The position numbers were made by a program, and so were the translations under genes. DNA of 64,000 nucleotides from Clusia tigrina (Eukaryota; Arthropoda; Insecta; Diptera; Clusiidae). The stretch is taken from the NCBI GenBank assembly GCA_920105625.2, contig OV050030.1, positions 94,618,652 through 94,682,651 of the forward strand. Direction: 5' to 3'. Under the pieces are notes generated by a model. That model saw only the letters and a list, made by a program, of their open reading frames with translations, made no database searches and was not told the origin of the DNA. Shown piece after piece: positions 20,013 to 31,129 of the stretch (positions are counted from its first letter, which is position 1; the number at the start of each line of letters is the position of its first letter).

Positions 20013-20650
20013 TCATGTCCATATGCTTGCCATTTTATATAATATGGCGGGTTTTCGCGTACTCCGTTTCACGGGGATTTGTGCTCTAATCGTATCTTCT
20101 GCCAATTCCTCCAGAGTTTCTGTTCTGGTATTCAGCGTATGAATCTTTAGAACGGAGTTGTGAAGACCCACCATGAAAGTTGTTAACACCGACTTATCCA
20201 CTTCGTATAATAATGCTGTATCTCCAACGCCATTGTGCTTTTTTCTTATTATTTTCTGGGCCATCATCTGAGTGAAAGTCGCGTATGTCTTCACATTCAA
20301 GCTACTTCCTGATTCTGATTTCTTAGGTGATGTCTTCCAAAGTTTTCTCCTTTCAATAAGGCCGTAAAGCTCGTCCACACTGGCGAATTGCTTTCGCAGC
20401 ACAAAGTTCTATGCATCTCCAAACAACCTTTGCTTAATACAGTCCAAGAAGTCCTGCAACTCATCAGGGCTGATGCTTCCGTTGATATACTTGACTGCGT
20501 GAGGCAACAACAACTCATGGTTCAAGTTGAATTCTCTCCCCAGATTTTGCATCTATTTTATCCGCTTGTGGTAATACGCGTTGTCCTTACGTAACTTGCC
20601 GTATATCCTGAAGTTACGAACCAATTTTTGGATTGCCTCGCCAGTTTACT
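20013..20650 (-). pseudogene. gag: Gyp-D Gag, fragmentary
   Basis: Minus-strand blocks at 20013-20402 and 20297-20518, plus shorter pieces up to about 20650, give a helical capsid-like protein (FASVDELYGLIERRKLW, then ALLYEVDKSVLTTFMVGL). At least two stops lie between the pieces. Its position upstream of the protease supports the Gag assignment; sequence recognition alone is weak. No zinc knuckle is seen between it and the protease. Confidence 0.55.
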
Positions 20651-20800
20651 CCTTTATCAGCAGTAATCCCTGCGATTCCTTTGTCATGTCCAAAAACCAA
20701 CATAGGTGGGGTATCCCCAAAAATGATTTACAAATGAAACCCAATTATTGTTAAAACTAGATTTATTGATTATTATCTTATCCCAATATTTTATTATATA

Positions 20801-21104
20801 AATTAACAAAATATTAATTTAGTTTAATTTTTAAAAAAGGTTGCGTGTTGGATTAGCAACACGTCTTACTTTATTTATGAACAAAACCGGACTGAAGTTT
20901 ACAAGCAATAATGATCTTAACATAACTTAACTAAAGACATAAACTGCTGACGTAGTCCACGCGCCGAGTGATGAGTGTGGGAACGTTGCTAAATACCTTT
21001 ACCCATTCCCAAGTGCAATAGGATCCCGCTGGAATGTTGGTGCTGACACAATGTCTGCGTTGTATGCTCGCGTGTGGACAAATACAATGTATTATAAGTT
21101 AACT
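20801..21104 (-). repeat. 3' LTR of Gyp-A copy 2
   Basis: Minus strand AGTTAAC...GTTAATT, about eight differences from the LTR at 61181-61484. It has an AATAAA signal (ataaataaag) that copy 3 has lost. The polypurine tract lies at 21105-21117. Confidence 0.92.
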
Positions 21105-21142
21105 CCTCCCCCTCTAAGTTCCATACGTCCTCGAATGGAACA

Positions 21143-22670
21143 TCAAAAGAATGGCAGGCTGTGGAATCTCTTTTTCTTGTCATTACTCGATATCCTGGTA
21201 AAATCATTTGTAGGTTGATTATCTTGTTGAGGCTCTTCGATAACATTTTCAACTGGTTTAGGTCTGATGTTTCTCCATTTCTTCCAGTATTTTGCAAGAA
21301 CGAAAACCCCAATTAGCAGGAAAGTCAATACCCTTCCCAAGTTCAATGATAGACTTATTTGGTTTATCGATTTAAGTTTACGGATTGCCAAAGAATTTTT
21401 GATATTTATGTCATTGATTAGTTCCAGAGATAATGTTCTTTCTTCAGCGTTGGAGCTCATGGGTTGAATTAAGGCAGGAAGAGGTTTTGTTGTAGTGATT
21501 TGTCTGGATAAGTATGTCCTGTTGTTTACTCGGACCGTAGAATTATAGTGGTGAATTACATACGATCCATTGAGCCACATGGTTGAGTTGTCAACATCAA
21601 TTTGTCCACTGAATTGGTTCAAAAATAATATGCCATCCTCAATTTCTTCTGTTGTAAAAATGTGTTCGTTATTGGTGGTGGTGCACTTTGATGTCGGACT
21701 CGCCAAAAGTTTCGGGATGCACGGGGAATCTGTGATATCGTCATAAGTTTCAGGACTACATATTGATAAACTATTGTATGTTTTACATTTCTTTTTTAAT
21801 CCAAATATTCTTTTCTTATTCTTACAGTCTAGGACGTATTCATAATCTAGCCTAGTTACAATATTTTCCCTTTTGATAGCCTTAATTAGTAATCTAATAC
21901 AATTTTCAGTATCTGTTGTCGGAACACTTAATATGTAAAGTATATTGTAACCTTCGAGAGCAATTTTTACTTCTGCAAAGTGCAGTAGTTCATCAGTACT
22001 AGAAAATGGAATATTACTTTTACTAAATATGTCATTTAGGATTTCGACTTCGAAAGATGAAAGGATAAATGAATTAACTATATTTACTTTTGCCAAATGA
22101 ATTGCAAATTCAATATTCGCAACATCTTCTTTTAGAAGTTCAAGTTTATATATCCATTCTAATATTCTTTCATCATGAAGATTTTGTTCTGTTTTTAAGA
22201 TTTTTATTATTTCGTTTGTGGTGTTCGTGAGTTTACTTATTTTCTCTAGTGACAGACGATTTATCACAATTTGATTGCTATTATTTTCCAAAACGTCATC
22301 TATCTTTTTCTGAATTATCTCAAAGTCCTGACGGTCTGGACTTCCAGCAATCCATTTCCATGCACTACCGAGGAAAGCCAGTGATCGTTGAGACTTTACA
22401 TTTGGTTTTAATCGTGATATGTAGGATTTAATTTGGGATATTGTGTATTTAAGGTAAGGGATCAGGGGATCGTTTAAGGTGATATTCCGAACAATATTAT
22501 CTTCCATTTCATGGATCAGGTTATCGTAGCTCCGTAAATCAATCGTATGAACTATCTTGAAAGTTCCGGTCTGGACTTTAGCCAATCCGGAATGCATTGC
22601 CCATAATTTTGAATTCGAGTAATCCAATATTTGTATTTCGCCAGTACATAATGCCGTCAAGATTAATAAT
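21143..22670 (-). CDS. env: Env (baculovirus F-like fusion glycoprotein) of Gyp-A copy 2, open
   Basis: The env frame is open from about 22720 to 21143 with no internal stop. It has no ATG near its N-terminus (first Met about 42 codons in). A splice acceptor (cctattttacag) ends at 22671, so the exon starts at 22670, and its frame phase fits a 14-nt leader exon ending in a donor at 27046/27045. That would supply the start codon and complete a hydrophobic signal peptide. A basic site (KSQR) precedes a hydrophobic fusion-peptide-like stretch (SLAFLGSAWKWIAG). A Cys-rich ectodomain, several N-glycosylation sites, a membrane span (NLGRVLTFLLIGVFVLAKYW) and a cytoplasmic tail follow. It would act on the surface as membrane fusion protein. 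Function is inferred from family and not shown. Confidence 0.82.
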
Positions 22671-22691
22671 CTGTAAAATAGGAGTTGTGAA

Positions 22692-25511
22692 TTAATTTCT
22701 AATATGTCTCTTGTGTACAATTCTTCCGCATTCGGTGACTATTGTAGAATTCCTGTTTTCTTTTACTATTTCTCCTTTAAATCGCTCTGATAACTATGTC
22801 CCTAATCTCTTATTGATTTTAACGAAGACTGTCTGGCCTGGAATGTATTGTGGGTCGTTTTGTTTCCGTTTGTTATGATATTCTAAACTACGTTTCTGTT
22901 TTTCTTGGATTTTCTTCATATTCGACTGTCTAGTTCTGTCATAGCTACCTGGAGAAAAATCTACAGTTCTCCCAAAAAACAAATCAACAGTTTTCCTCTC
23001 AACAGTCGAGTGTATAGAATGATTATACTCGTTCACTGCTTTTTCAAGGAGTTCTTCGAAATTTCTGCATACCCCTTCGTCCTTTAAACATCTTAACAAT
23101 TCAGCAAGGGTTGAATGAAATCTTTCGACTTGACCGTTTGATTCGCTTCTGTAAGGAGGAGTAGTGAACACTTCGATGTTCAATTCATCCCTCATCATAA
23201 ACAGAATAGTGGCGGAATTCAGAGACTTCTTATTATCGATGACGATAGTTTTTGGTACGCCAAAGAAGAATAGGAGTTCTTTTAGGGGTCTTCTCACATC
23301 CTCAATCGATTTTCCCGTTAACAGTTTAACTTGTGCGTACTTGGTGAATTTATCCAAGGCTGTCATTACCAATTTTTTGTCTGTTGAAAATATATCACTA
23401 TGCACTACCTGGCCGGGATATGAAGGCGTTTCCCCTAACTTCGGATCATTGGGGTGCCTATCGTATTTGTTCTTCTTACATGTTGAGCAAAGTTTCACTA
23501 TTCTCTTTATCTTGGCAAATATGCCTGGGAAATAACACTTCTCCTTTCCTGGGAAATAACACACTCTTCTCTGATTTTTGAATGCATTTATAGGACCCTC
23601 CACGCTGGGTACCAAATTTTCCGCAGAACTTTCATGGCTATGAACGGTTCCAGTTAAAGAGTTCACGTTGGTCATTGGTGTTCTAGAGAGAGCATCTGCT
23701 ACCACGTTAGATTTCCCTGGTTTGTACCTAATTTCATAGTTATATTCCTCGAGAATCGCCTTCCACCTTTTCATCTTGACATTACTATTTTTGTTACTCA
23801 GTGCATATGTTAGGGGTTGGTGGTCAGTGTAAATTATAATTCTAGCAGTTCCATATAGGTAGTTTCTGAAGATATGTAGGGCCCATACTATAGCTAGCAT
23901 CTCTCTCTCATTTGTAGCATAGTTTTCCTCCGTTTCCGACAATACTCTGGAAATAAATGCTATTGGCCTATCGTCCTGGCTAAACACGGCTGCAAGGGCT
24001 ACGTTGGAGGCATCGGTCGTTAGATGAAATTCTTTCTCGTAGTTTGGGTAAAAAAGCATAACTTCTCGAGATAATAAAGCCTCCTTTAAAGAATCCATTG
24101 CCTTCATTTCCTTACAACCGAGTAATATTTTTACTTTGCTGGACTCGGACCTGGGAATTGAACCATTTGGGCCCCTCAGCATAGCAGTTAGGGGTTTAGC
24201 TATATCGGCATAACCCTTTATGAATCTTCTATAGTAATTGCAAAGCCCCAAAAAAGATCTTAATTGCCTCAAAGTTTTAGGGTAAGGAATTCTTACCATG
24301 GCATCCACTCTGTCCTTTATTGTACTAATGCCACTCTCAGATACTTTGAAACCAAGAAATTCAACTTCTCTTTTAAAGAAGACGCATTTATCTAAATGCA
24401 CTCTCATATTTGCCTCTGCCAACGTACAAAAGATTTAATTCAAATGTTTAAAATGTGATTCTTCGTCTTTACTGAATATAATTATGTCATCGATATAGAC
24501 ATAACAAGTCCTTCCGATGAAGTTTCTTAGAATATCATCCAATGCTCTCTGGAATATTGATGGGGCATTTTTTAATCCAAACGGAAGCCTTGTGAACTCG
24601 TACTTCCCATTGTTCACTGAGAATGCCGTTTTCTCGATGTCTTCTTGCCTGAGCGGTATTTGATGAAAACCACTTTTCAGATCAATTACCGTAAAGAATT
24701 TGCTGCCGCCCAGTTGAGATAAAACTTCCCCAACTTCTGGTATTGGATATTTGTCTGCTACAGTAACCGCATTCAATTTTCTAAAATCCACTACGACTCT
24801 GTACTTCCTCTTTCCAGATGCATCCTCTTTTTTCGGCACGACCCATATGGGTGAATTATAGGGAGAATGAGATGGTCTTATGATCCCGTCTTTTAATAAT
24901 TTGCTTATTTCTTCCTCCACAACATTTTTCAGAGCCATTGGGTAAGGATAGTTTCTTGTGTAAGTAGGCTCGTCCGTGGTTGTAAAAATTTCATCCTGTA
25001 CTCTCGTTGTGTAAGTTAATTTTTCAGCAGGATCTGCAAAAAGATTCTTGTGAGATTCTATGATTTTCATCATAGTTGATGTTTGGTTCTCAGAAAGGTG
25101 TTCAACTCGTATTTCCAGATTGTTCACGTCCTGCGACATATATTGGTAAATTGGTATTTTCATACCATTCGTTATTGTAAAGTAATTATCAGCTGTGTGA
25201 ATGATTGCAGAAAGTTCCTTCAAGGTATCATTACCTAGTATTGCATCAAAAGTCCGCAATCCAGGTAGAAGGAAAAATTTAATAGGTTCAATAGAATCAC
25301 CAAATATCCTTAGTAAGGTGTGGTGTGTAATTTGAACATTGCCAGATATTGTTTTAGCGCAGAAGTAGTCGCAATTTTTTTGAGTATTATTTGCCAGATC
25401 AGACTTAATATAATTCTTATTGCTACCAGTGTCCCGAAGGAATTTCAGTATTTTACCGTTCCCCGTTCTTATCTTAAAGTATGGTAACGAGGAACTGTTT
25501 AACCAAAAAAA
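22692..25511 (-). pseudogene. pol: Pol of Gyp-A copy 2, two stops and an integrase deletion
   Basis: Entered by -1 shift at the seven-base slippery run (25505-25511). Protease shows a DTGS-type site at about 25430. Reverse transcriptase has YRVVVDFRKLNAVT and YIDD at about 24490. RNase H (TTDASNVALAAVFS, VVADALSR) and the integrase core with GQVERFHST follow. A TAA at about 24432-24434 interrupts between reverse transcriptase and its connection domain, and a TAG at about 22795 lies near the C-terminus. The integrase N-terminus lacks about 100 residues present in copy 1, including the zinc-site histidines. The junction carries a short duplication (cctgggaaataacac twice). The rest is well preserved, so decay is recent. 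Confidence 0.9.
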
Positions 25512-26911
25512 TTAAGATCCGCATTAAGATCTTCAGTAGAAAAATCTTCCACTAGACTGTCCGAGGTTTTTACGTCCTCTCCTGAATAGTGTGTTAGTTC
25601 ATTAATATATTCATTATTGGCCACATCCATGTACTCATTTATATCCGGTACACCTCCTATAGCTCCTTCGAGTGCTTCAATTTCTTTGTCAATTTTTGGA
25701 TTATCCACTTCGCTGCCTCCTCTGTTGCAATTACCCTCTGTTCTTAAATGAAAGTTTCGTTGAGCATTGTTGATTGGTCGTTGGAACGTACCTTCATAAG
25801 GCCTCTTATAGCCATTATTGACCGGCGGTCTGTTGGCATAATTTATCTGCCTAGATTGGATGGACCGATCAATTTCCATCGGTTCCGGATTTGTAGGATA
25901 TTGTTGATAATTTCGCGGATATCCTTGAGGTCTTTGATTCATGTTAGTGAACTGGTAATTTTGTTGACGGGGTTGATACTGAATATTCGGCCCATTCCTT
26001 GGCCTTGGTATGAATCGTGGTGGCAATTGTGGTCTGGTTGGAGCTCCCCCATGAGCGAGTTCAGGATAAAAAATATTTCTGGTGAATACCTGAGGATTTG
26101 GTTTGTATCCCTGCGCGTTTGGCTTAGGTATCTGCCCGTGAGCATGATGCATCCGATAAGTCATATTGTCCAATTTTGAACAGATGTGTAATGCCTGTGG
26201 CAAAGATGTGGGTTCCTTGATGCTTAATAGTCTTGGCAAATCGCCTTTCAGCCCACGCACGAAGGTATCAAGTGCTTTTTCTCTATAAGCGTTTGTCATT
26301 GAAGAAAGGCTACCTGTGTCCAGTTCAAGACAAGTTATCTTGTCCAATATTAGTGATAGGTGTTGGTACACCGCTTGATAGAATTCTGTTATGGTTTTGT
26401 GTCCTTGACACATGGTTGCCACCTGATATTCAAGTGTACCAATATCTCTCCTATCGGAGTAATGCATCATTAGACACTTTCTTATCTTGACCCAGTCTAG
26501 AAGTGTTCAGTTTGAATCAAGAGCAGTGTCTGCTTCCCCAGTAATTTTTGTCCGTATTGTATGGAGAATGGCAAAATATCTTCCAGTACCTTTAATGCTT
26601 TCGAAAAGCTCCAGTACCCTTTCTACCGATTTCCGCCATAAACCGAATTCGCCCGCAATTCCCGAAAATTCTCTTAGTGATCTAACAATATCGGGAATTT
26701 TGTCAAATTCTTCGATACGAACTGCTCCTATAGGTTGATCCCCTCCTTCATCAGGGGTGTCCTGTTTGAAGTAATCCAACACTATAGTTCTAACTTCCTC
26801 CTTTCGAGCTTGAGAGAGTCCACTGGAACTAGTGCTAGGCCTCTGTGGTTGGCTCATTGTGAGGGTTCTACTTAGTCTGTCCGTAATCTCTTCGATACTG
26901 TCAACTGGCAT
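25499..26911 (-). pseudogene. gag: Gag of Gyp-A copy 2 with conserved in-frame TGA
   Basis: The first ATG is at 26911. After about 134 codons a TGA (26509-26507) interrupts the frame. The same frame resumes and reaches a double ATG 12 codons later (26470), running 323 residues to 25499. The N-terminal part holds GLWRKSVERVLELF and ILHTIRTKITGEADTAL. The second part holds ITEFYQAVYQHLSLILDKI and ALDTFVRGLKGDLPRLLS, typical insect gypsy capsid blocks, then a Pro/Gln/Asn-rich tail without a zinc knuckle. The same stop in all three copies raises the question of readthrough or reinitiation, so 'pseudogene' is provisional. Confidence 0.75.
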
Positions 26912-27391
26912 ACTCTCTTTTAACAATATATTTTCGGAACTTTTTCACAAAAAAAGGAAAGGAATAGGATGGACTAAGGAACGTTTTGTTTCGCGAATAA
27001 ATATAAAATAGCAATCAATATGTAATCTTACAATCTGCCACTCACCTTACAATCACCATGACTTTTTTTCCACTGATGCCGTTGATGCTGTTTGCTTCGT
27101 ATGAATTTTTTCTTTCGATAATTACAATTTCACTATTCTTTTTTTAACAACTTTTTTCCAATTTCTGTTTTTTTTCTTTTTAATAATAATTTCTTAATAT
27201 TTCTTCACATTTATCATTTATTTTTAATTTTATTTTTTATTTACTAATTCTTTTTTTTTCAATGATAATTTCCTTTAATTTCTTCACACTTATAATTTAT
27301 TTTTAATTTTCCTTTTCATTTAATAATTCTTTTTGTCAATGATAATTTCTTTTAATTTCTTCACACTTATAACTTATTTTTAATCTTCTTT
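26912..27391 (-). other. Leader of Gyp-A copy 2 with mini-exon and tandem repeats
   Basis: Contains the leader ATG (27059-27057) and splice donor AAG/GTGAG (exon end 27046), followed upstream by AT-rich tandem repeats of about 76 bp. The first about 390 bp of the leader, including the primer-binding site, are deleted relative to copy 3. Confidence 0.7.
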
Positions 27392-27512
27392 CGTTGCTAA
27401 ATACCTTTACCCGTTCCCAAGTGCAATAGGATCCCGCTGGAATGTTGGTGCTGACACAATGTCTGCGTTGTATGCTCGTGTGTGGACAAATACAATGTAT
27501 TATACGTTAACT
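27392..27512 (-). repeat. Truncated 5' LTR of Gyp-A copy 2
   Basis: Only the first about 121 bases of the LTR remain, ending at ...tttagcaacg. It matches the copy 3 LTR better than its own 3' LTR at several sites (acgtataat, cacacgag, gggaacggg). The TATA target duplication follows at 27513-27516. Confidence 0.88.
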
Positions 27513-27516
27513 TATA

Positions 27517-28879
27517 AGTCATATTTTACTTATTTTGAGAATTTTTTTTTATTACTTAACGATTTAATACAAATTTATTTAAAATGATAATATTCTTATC
27601 CTGAGGCGTCTGGCCGTTATTCTTCCAATGATCCTTAGAGAATCCAATCCAGTGTTACATTCCTATCAAAAGTAGAATAAATGGGTAAAGCTAAAATGCA
27701 CTCCAACGCAAACTAAAAATTTTTTTTATTTAAACTGGTTTCAAATAAAAGTACCAACATTATGAGACTTCTTAATCTCATGATTCGACTATAACAAAAT
27801 TATTAAAGAAAATTCCACAGTAAATTCTCTCTTATATATATTCTTCCATTACTTGTTTTCCATTACAAGTTCCACATCCGCTATCTACTGGCGTCCATTA
27901 AGTCCTTCCATCAATGCAAATTGGTCCTTTACTTCCTCACATGTATCATCACATGTTTGCCCAACAACAATTGTCCTTTCACCATATTGAATGCTTCCAA
28001 AAATCCATATAAAATGGCTATATGCTCGATAAAAACCGAAATTGGCCTTACAGACAAAAGTGTCATGATTCATTCCCGGTAATTTGAATGCATAAAAAAA
28101 ATTAACTCCTTATAAGCCAATTCAATTCAGAACCTTCAAAAGTTTAGAAAAAATATTTAACATGCCCGTTTGATCCTTACTTCTCTCTAATCATTTCTTG
28201 GAACTTCTCCCCCGCTTTTCTCCACCAAATAAAAATTGAACTTTGCAAAATATGCAAAACATTAGATAGGCATTTTCGCGCCAATTGCGATAGCACACAA
28301 ATTTTGATGCATTTGATGAACATTTGTATGCACCACTTATTTTTCTTCTAATACCCTAAGCTTAGATGTGTGTTTAAATTATGTATTAAAACCAAATGTG
28401 TATATAAAATGTCCCTAACGACAAACAAACACAAATCCCCCACCAAAAAAATCCTCACAGCTAAGACGACATACATAGACCGTCCGATCATACTGACGGT
28501 TTATGGTTGCCTATACAAAGCTGCGTCCAACAGGGCAATCGCGCCTGTATGTTGCAACTTCTTTGACCAGCACTACGGCGCCTTCAGGGGCGCAGAAGTA
28601 TCTACTTATAAAACGCTATTATACTTGCACTCACCATTGTCCTATTTGGTGTCATCTCGACTGTTGCAGGATGTTCTGCCTTCTTCACGGTTCCTTGCAC
28701 TAGGTATCCTTCAGTAGGTCCTTATGACCGTCTACATAATGCTAGCACCCTTTCTCTCACAAATACAGGCTGCGCCAAAATGCTGAGGTCCGTGCATGTC
28801 GTCGCTAGTCGTGGTGGCGCCCTTTTGCTGACGGTAATAGCTGAATCAGAGGTCTGTTAACCTCCCGATCGAACCAGTG
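27517..28879. other. Unassigned AT-rich stretch
   Basis: Probably continues the DNA around Gyp-D that copy 2 interrupted. A 62-codon minus-strand frame (27885-28073) and a 115-codon plus-strand frame (28370-28717) exist, but neither resembles anything I know and neither has support as a gene. The region from about 28720 on may be an eroded upstream part of the LINE that follows. Confidence 0.4.
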
Positions 28880-30640
28880 CATGGAAATACTCGTACAGAT
28901 TATTGTAGTCTTGTGTCTTTTGAGTTTTGGTGGTGTAGAAGAGTCGGAAGTGTGGGAGTCTTTTCTGAGTGTAAAGTCAAATGCTTGTGGTACTGATGAG
29001 ATTCATCCTGATTGTGTTAAGGCACTTCTTCCTGGACTGCTTCCGGTTTGCCATAAGTTTAACACAGCGATAATGACATAAAGATTTCCAACATGTTGGA
29101 AGGTAGCAAAAATTCTGCCCACACCAAAATCAGACAATGACTGCCGACCAATTGTTATTTTGCCATATTTGTCTAAAGTATTTGAATTACTTATGACTAA
29201 ATAAATGACTAAATTTTTATCGGGAAATAGGATTATCACTGAAAGACAATCCGGTTTTACACCAAGGCGGAGCGGCATAATGGCCCTAATTGATGTAGTG
29301 GAAGATATTCGGGTGACACTTGACTCTAATAGGATTTGTTTCTTGACACTGTTGGACCATTCTAAAGCATTTGACTGTGCTGACCATGATATTTTATGTA
29401 CAAAACTATTGAAAATGTAAAACTTCTCACCCATTGCGGTAAAGTTATTAAAATCGTACCTCACAAATAGTATGCAGGCGGTTTACAACCATGTAGCAGT
29501 ACTGTTGTGGTATCTAATTTTCTTTCTGTGGCTCGAGGTGTGCCACAGGGCTTTATTTTGGGTCCACTTCTATTTTGCTTATACATAAATGACCTGCCGA
29601 CTGTCTTACATTATTGTAATATTCAAATGTATGCTGATGACGTTCAAATTTACATCACTTGTACACCGAACGAAATCGTCGACTGTGTCACCAAAATTAA
29701 TAAAGACCTAAATAATATATATGTGTATGGGCAGGAAGGAATGGCTTGTGACTTAATCCTGCTAAATCTAAGTGATCTACAAGAAACACTTCGTAACCGC
29801 GGGTCTCCCTGGGATATTTATGCATTCGTCGGCAATTAATTATGTAAATGTGATTACAAATTTGGCAGTCATATTTGATGGTACTGTACCGTGGAATAAT
29901 CATATTGCAGTAGCAGTTGGTTAGGGCTACGCAATATTTTAATCCTAACAGGATTATAATGATACTTCTCTCAACTATGTTGTATGGTTGTGAAATATTT
30001 GGGAATTGTGATGCAGTAAGTAAGCGAATACTCAATGTGTTATTTAACACTATAACGAGGTACATTTATGGTTTAAGTCGAAGACATCAATATAACTTTT
30101 TCATATCACATTCGATCAGCTTCTTGACACTCGAAGTATTCTATTGTTGCATAAGATTATTAGCAATTAGAAGCCTCCATATTTCTTTAAGCGCCTTAAA
30201 TTTACTCGCTCTGGCCATTCTAATCGCCTTGTCTCGTTGAGACATTCGTCACTTATGTCTGATCGTTAATTTTTCGTTAACGCTTTAAGACTTCGGAATT
30301 CACTGCCTGTGCGGATACAAGGTATTGGCAATGCTAATCTGTTCAAGATTGAGCTTAATAAACACTTCCAGGGGCAATGAATTTATAACCCGAATTGAGT
30401 TTCACTGTGGGTTGTATGTGACCGCGTACACTGTTTATGTGAATTTATCCTTTTGTGGCTAATAACAAATTTAAAGCTGTAGATTAGTATTGATTCAAAG
30501 CTGTATTGTTTTGATGAATTGAATGATGAATTGTTGAAATGCATATTGTAATATATTTTTTCTGTACTCTGTAAGCTATTGTATTTTATAGTATGTGTTA
30601 AATTATGTCCGGACTATGGTAATAAATTGTATCATTTCAT
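28880..30640 (+). mobile_element. LINE G: decayed non-LTR retrotransposon, 5' truncated
   Basis: Plus strand; only the reverse-transcriptase part and 3' end remain, in several frames. No target duplication or clear tail was found. From about 30400 to 30640 it is AT-rich 3' untranslated sequence. It is followed by about 150 bp of featureless AT-rich DNA up to the LTR at 30795. Confidence 0.75.
28881..30380 (+). pseudogene. LINE G reverse transcriptase, many breaks
   Basis: Recognisable blocks in order: CRPIVILPYLSKVFELL, ITERQSGFTPRRSGIMALI, LTLLDHSKAFDCADHDIL, GVPQGFILGPLLFCLYINDL, MYADDVQIY (the catalytic YADD), then the thumb region (MLYGCEIFGNCDAVSKRILN) and a C-terminus with NSLPVRIQGI and NLFKIELNKHFQGQ. 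These are the standard blocks of Jockey/I-superfamily LINE polymerases. At least six frameshifts or stops separate them. The endonuclease is absent. The exact clade cannot be told. Confidence 0.8.
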
Positions 30641-30794
30641 GTTTTTGGGACAATTTTACAAGTTGAATGTAAATTAATAATCATAATGATAATATATCAC
30701 TACATAAATTATAAGTGAAAGCTTTTGAAATTGAAAGGGAAAGATGAACTAACACATAATTATATAATCTATATTTCAAACAAATCAATGTATA

Positions 30795-31121
30795 ACTAAT
30801 ACTTTATTTTATGAAAACGCTGGTGGCTTCGAACTCGACGATGTTTTAATTCCAAAACTTAATCAAGACTAAAACTAATGGACACAAATTCTTATTTTCT
30901 AACCTAGCCCTCAGTGCTGACTTGCGCCTCGTGTGTGGTGTTGGGTGTCCGTCACTGCTGCGTCGCTGCTGTTATCGCGACGGCTTGAAGGCGTACAGCG
31001 GACGTTGGTTTTGTGTAGTATTCCTCTCGTTGTTGTTGCCTTTATTACTGCAGTATCGCTGGTGTTATGGAATGCATGACCAAAGCGTGGGAAGCACTAC
31101 TGGGAGCTGATCGTGCCAACT
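30795..31121 (-). repeat. 3' LTR of Gyp-E
   Basis: Minus strand AGTTGGCACG...GTATTAGT, 327 bp, partner of 37261-37595. Errantivirus-type AGT ends, preceded on the element side by the polypurine tract. Confidence 0.9.
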
Positions 31122-31129
31122 CCTCCCCC

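Larger units (their letters stand above)
17676..20796 (-). mobile_element. Gyp-D: decayed gypsy element, integrase and 3' end missing
   Basis: Minus-strand Gag (about 20013-20650), protease (about 19620), reverse transcriptase and RNase H follow in order. The end is at DALSRIPQ, where the LTR-like repeat begins, so integrase and 3' LTR are gone. Many stops and frameshifts. Gyp-A copy 2 is inserted upstream of its gag, with TATA duplications. Confidence 0.8.
20801..27512 (-). mobile_element. Gyp-A copy 2: nearly full-length env-bearing gypsy element
   Basis: Minus strand, flanked by TATA on both sides (20797-20800 and 27513-27516). The 3' LTR is complete (304 bp). The 5' LTR is cut to its first about 121 bp and joined directly to the leader, so the primer-binding site is lost. 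Gag, Pol and Env follow in order. Gag has the family TGA, pol two stops and an integrase deletion, and env is open. It cannot replicate by itself. Confidence 0.93.

Noticed and set aside
25748..26179. 143-codon antisense frame opposite Gag, repeated in copy 3 (63160-63591)
   Set aside because: Conserved only because Gag is; low complexity and no start context or motif.
27885..28073. 62-codon minus-strand frame as a possible host gene
   Set aside because: No recognised motif, no neighbouring exon or signal; an AT-rich region yields such frames by chance.
28370..28717. 115-codon plus-strand frame as a gene
   Set aside because: Composition and context give no support; likely random or eroded LINE sequence.
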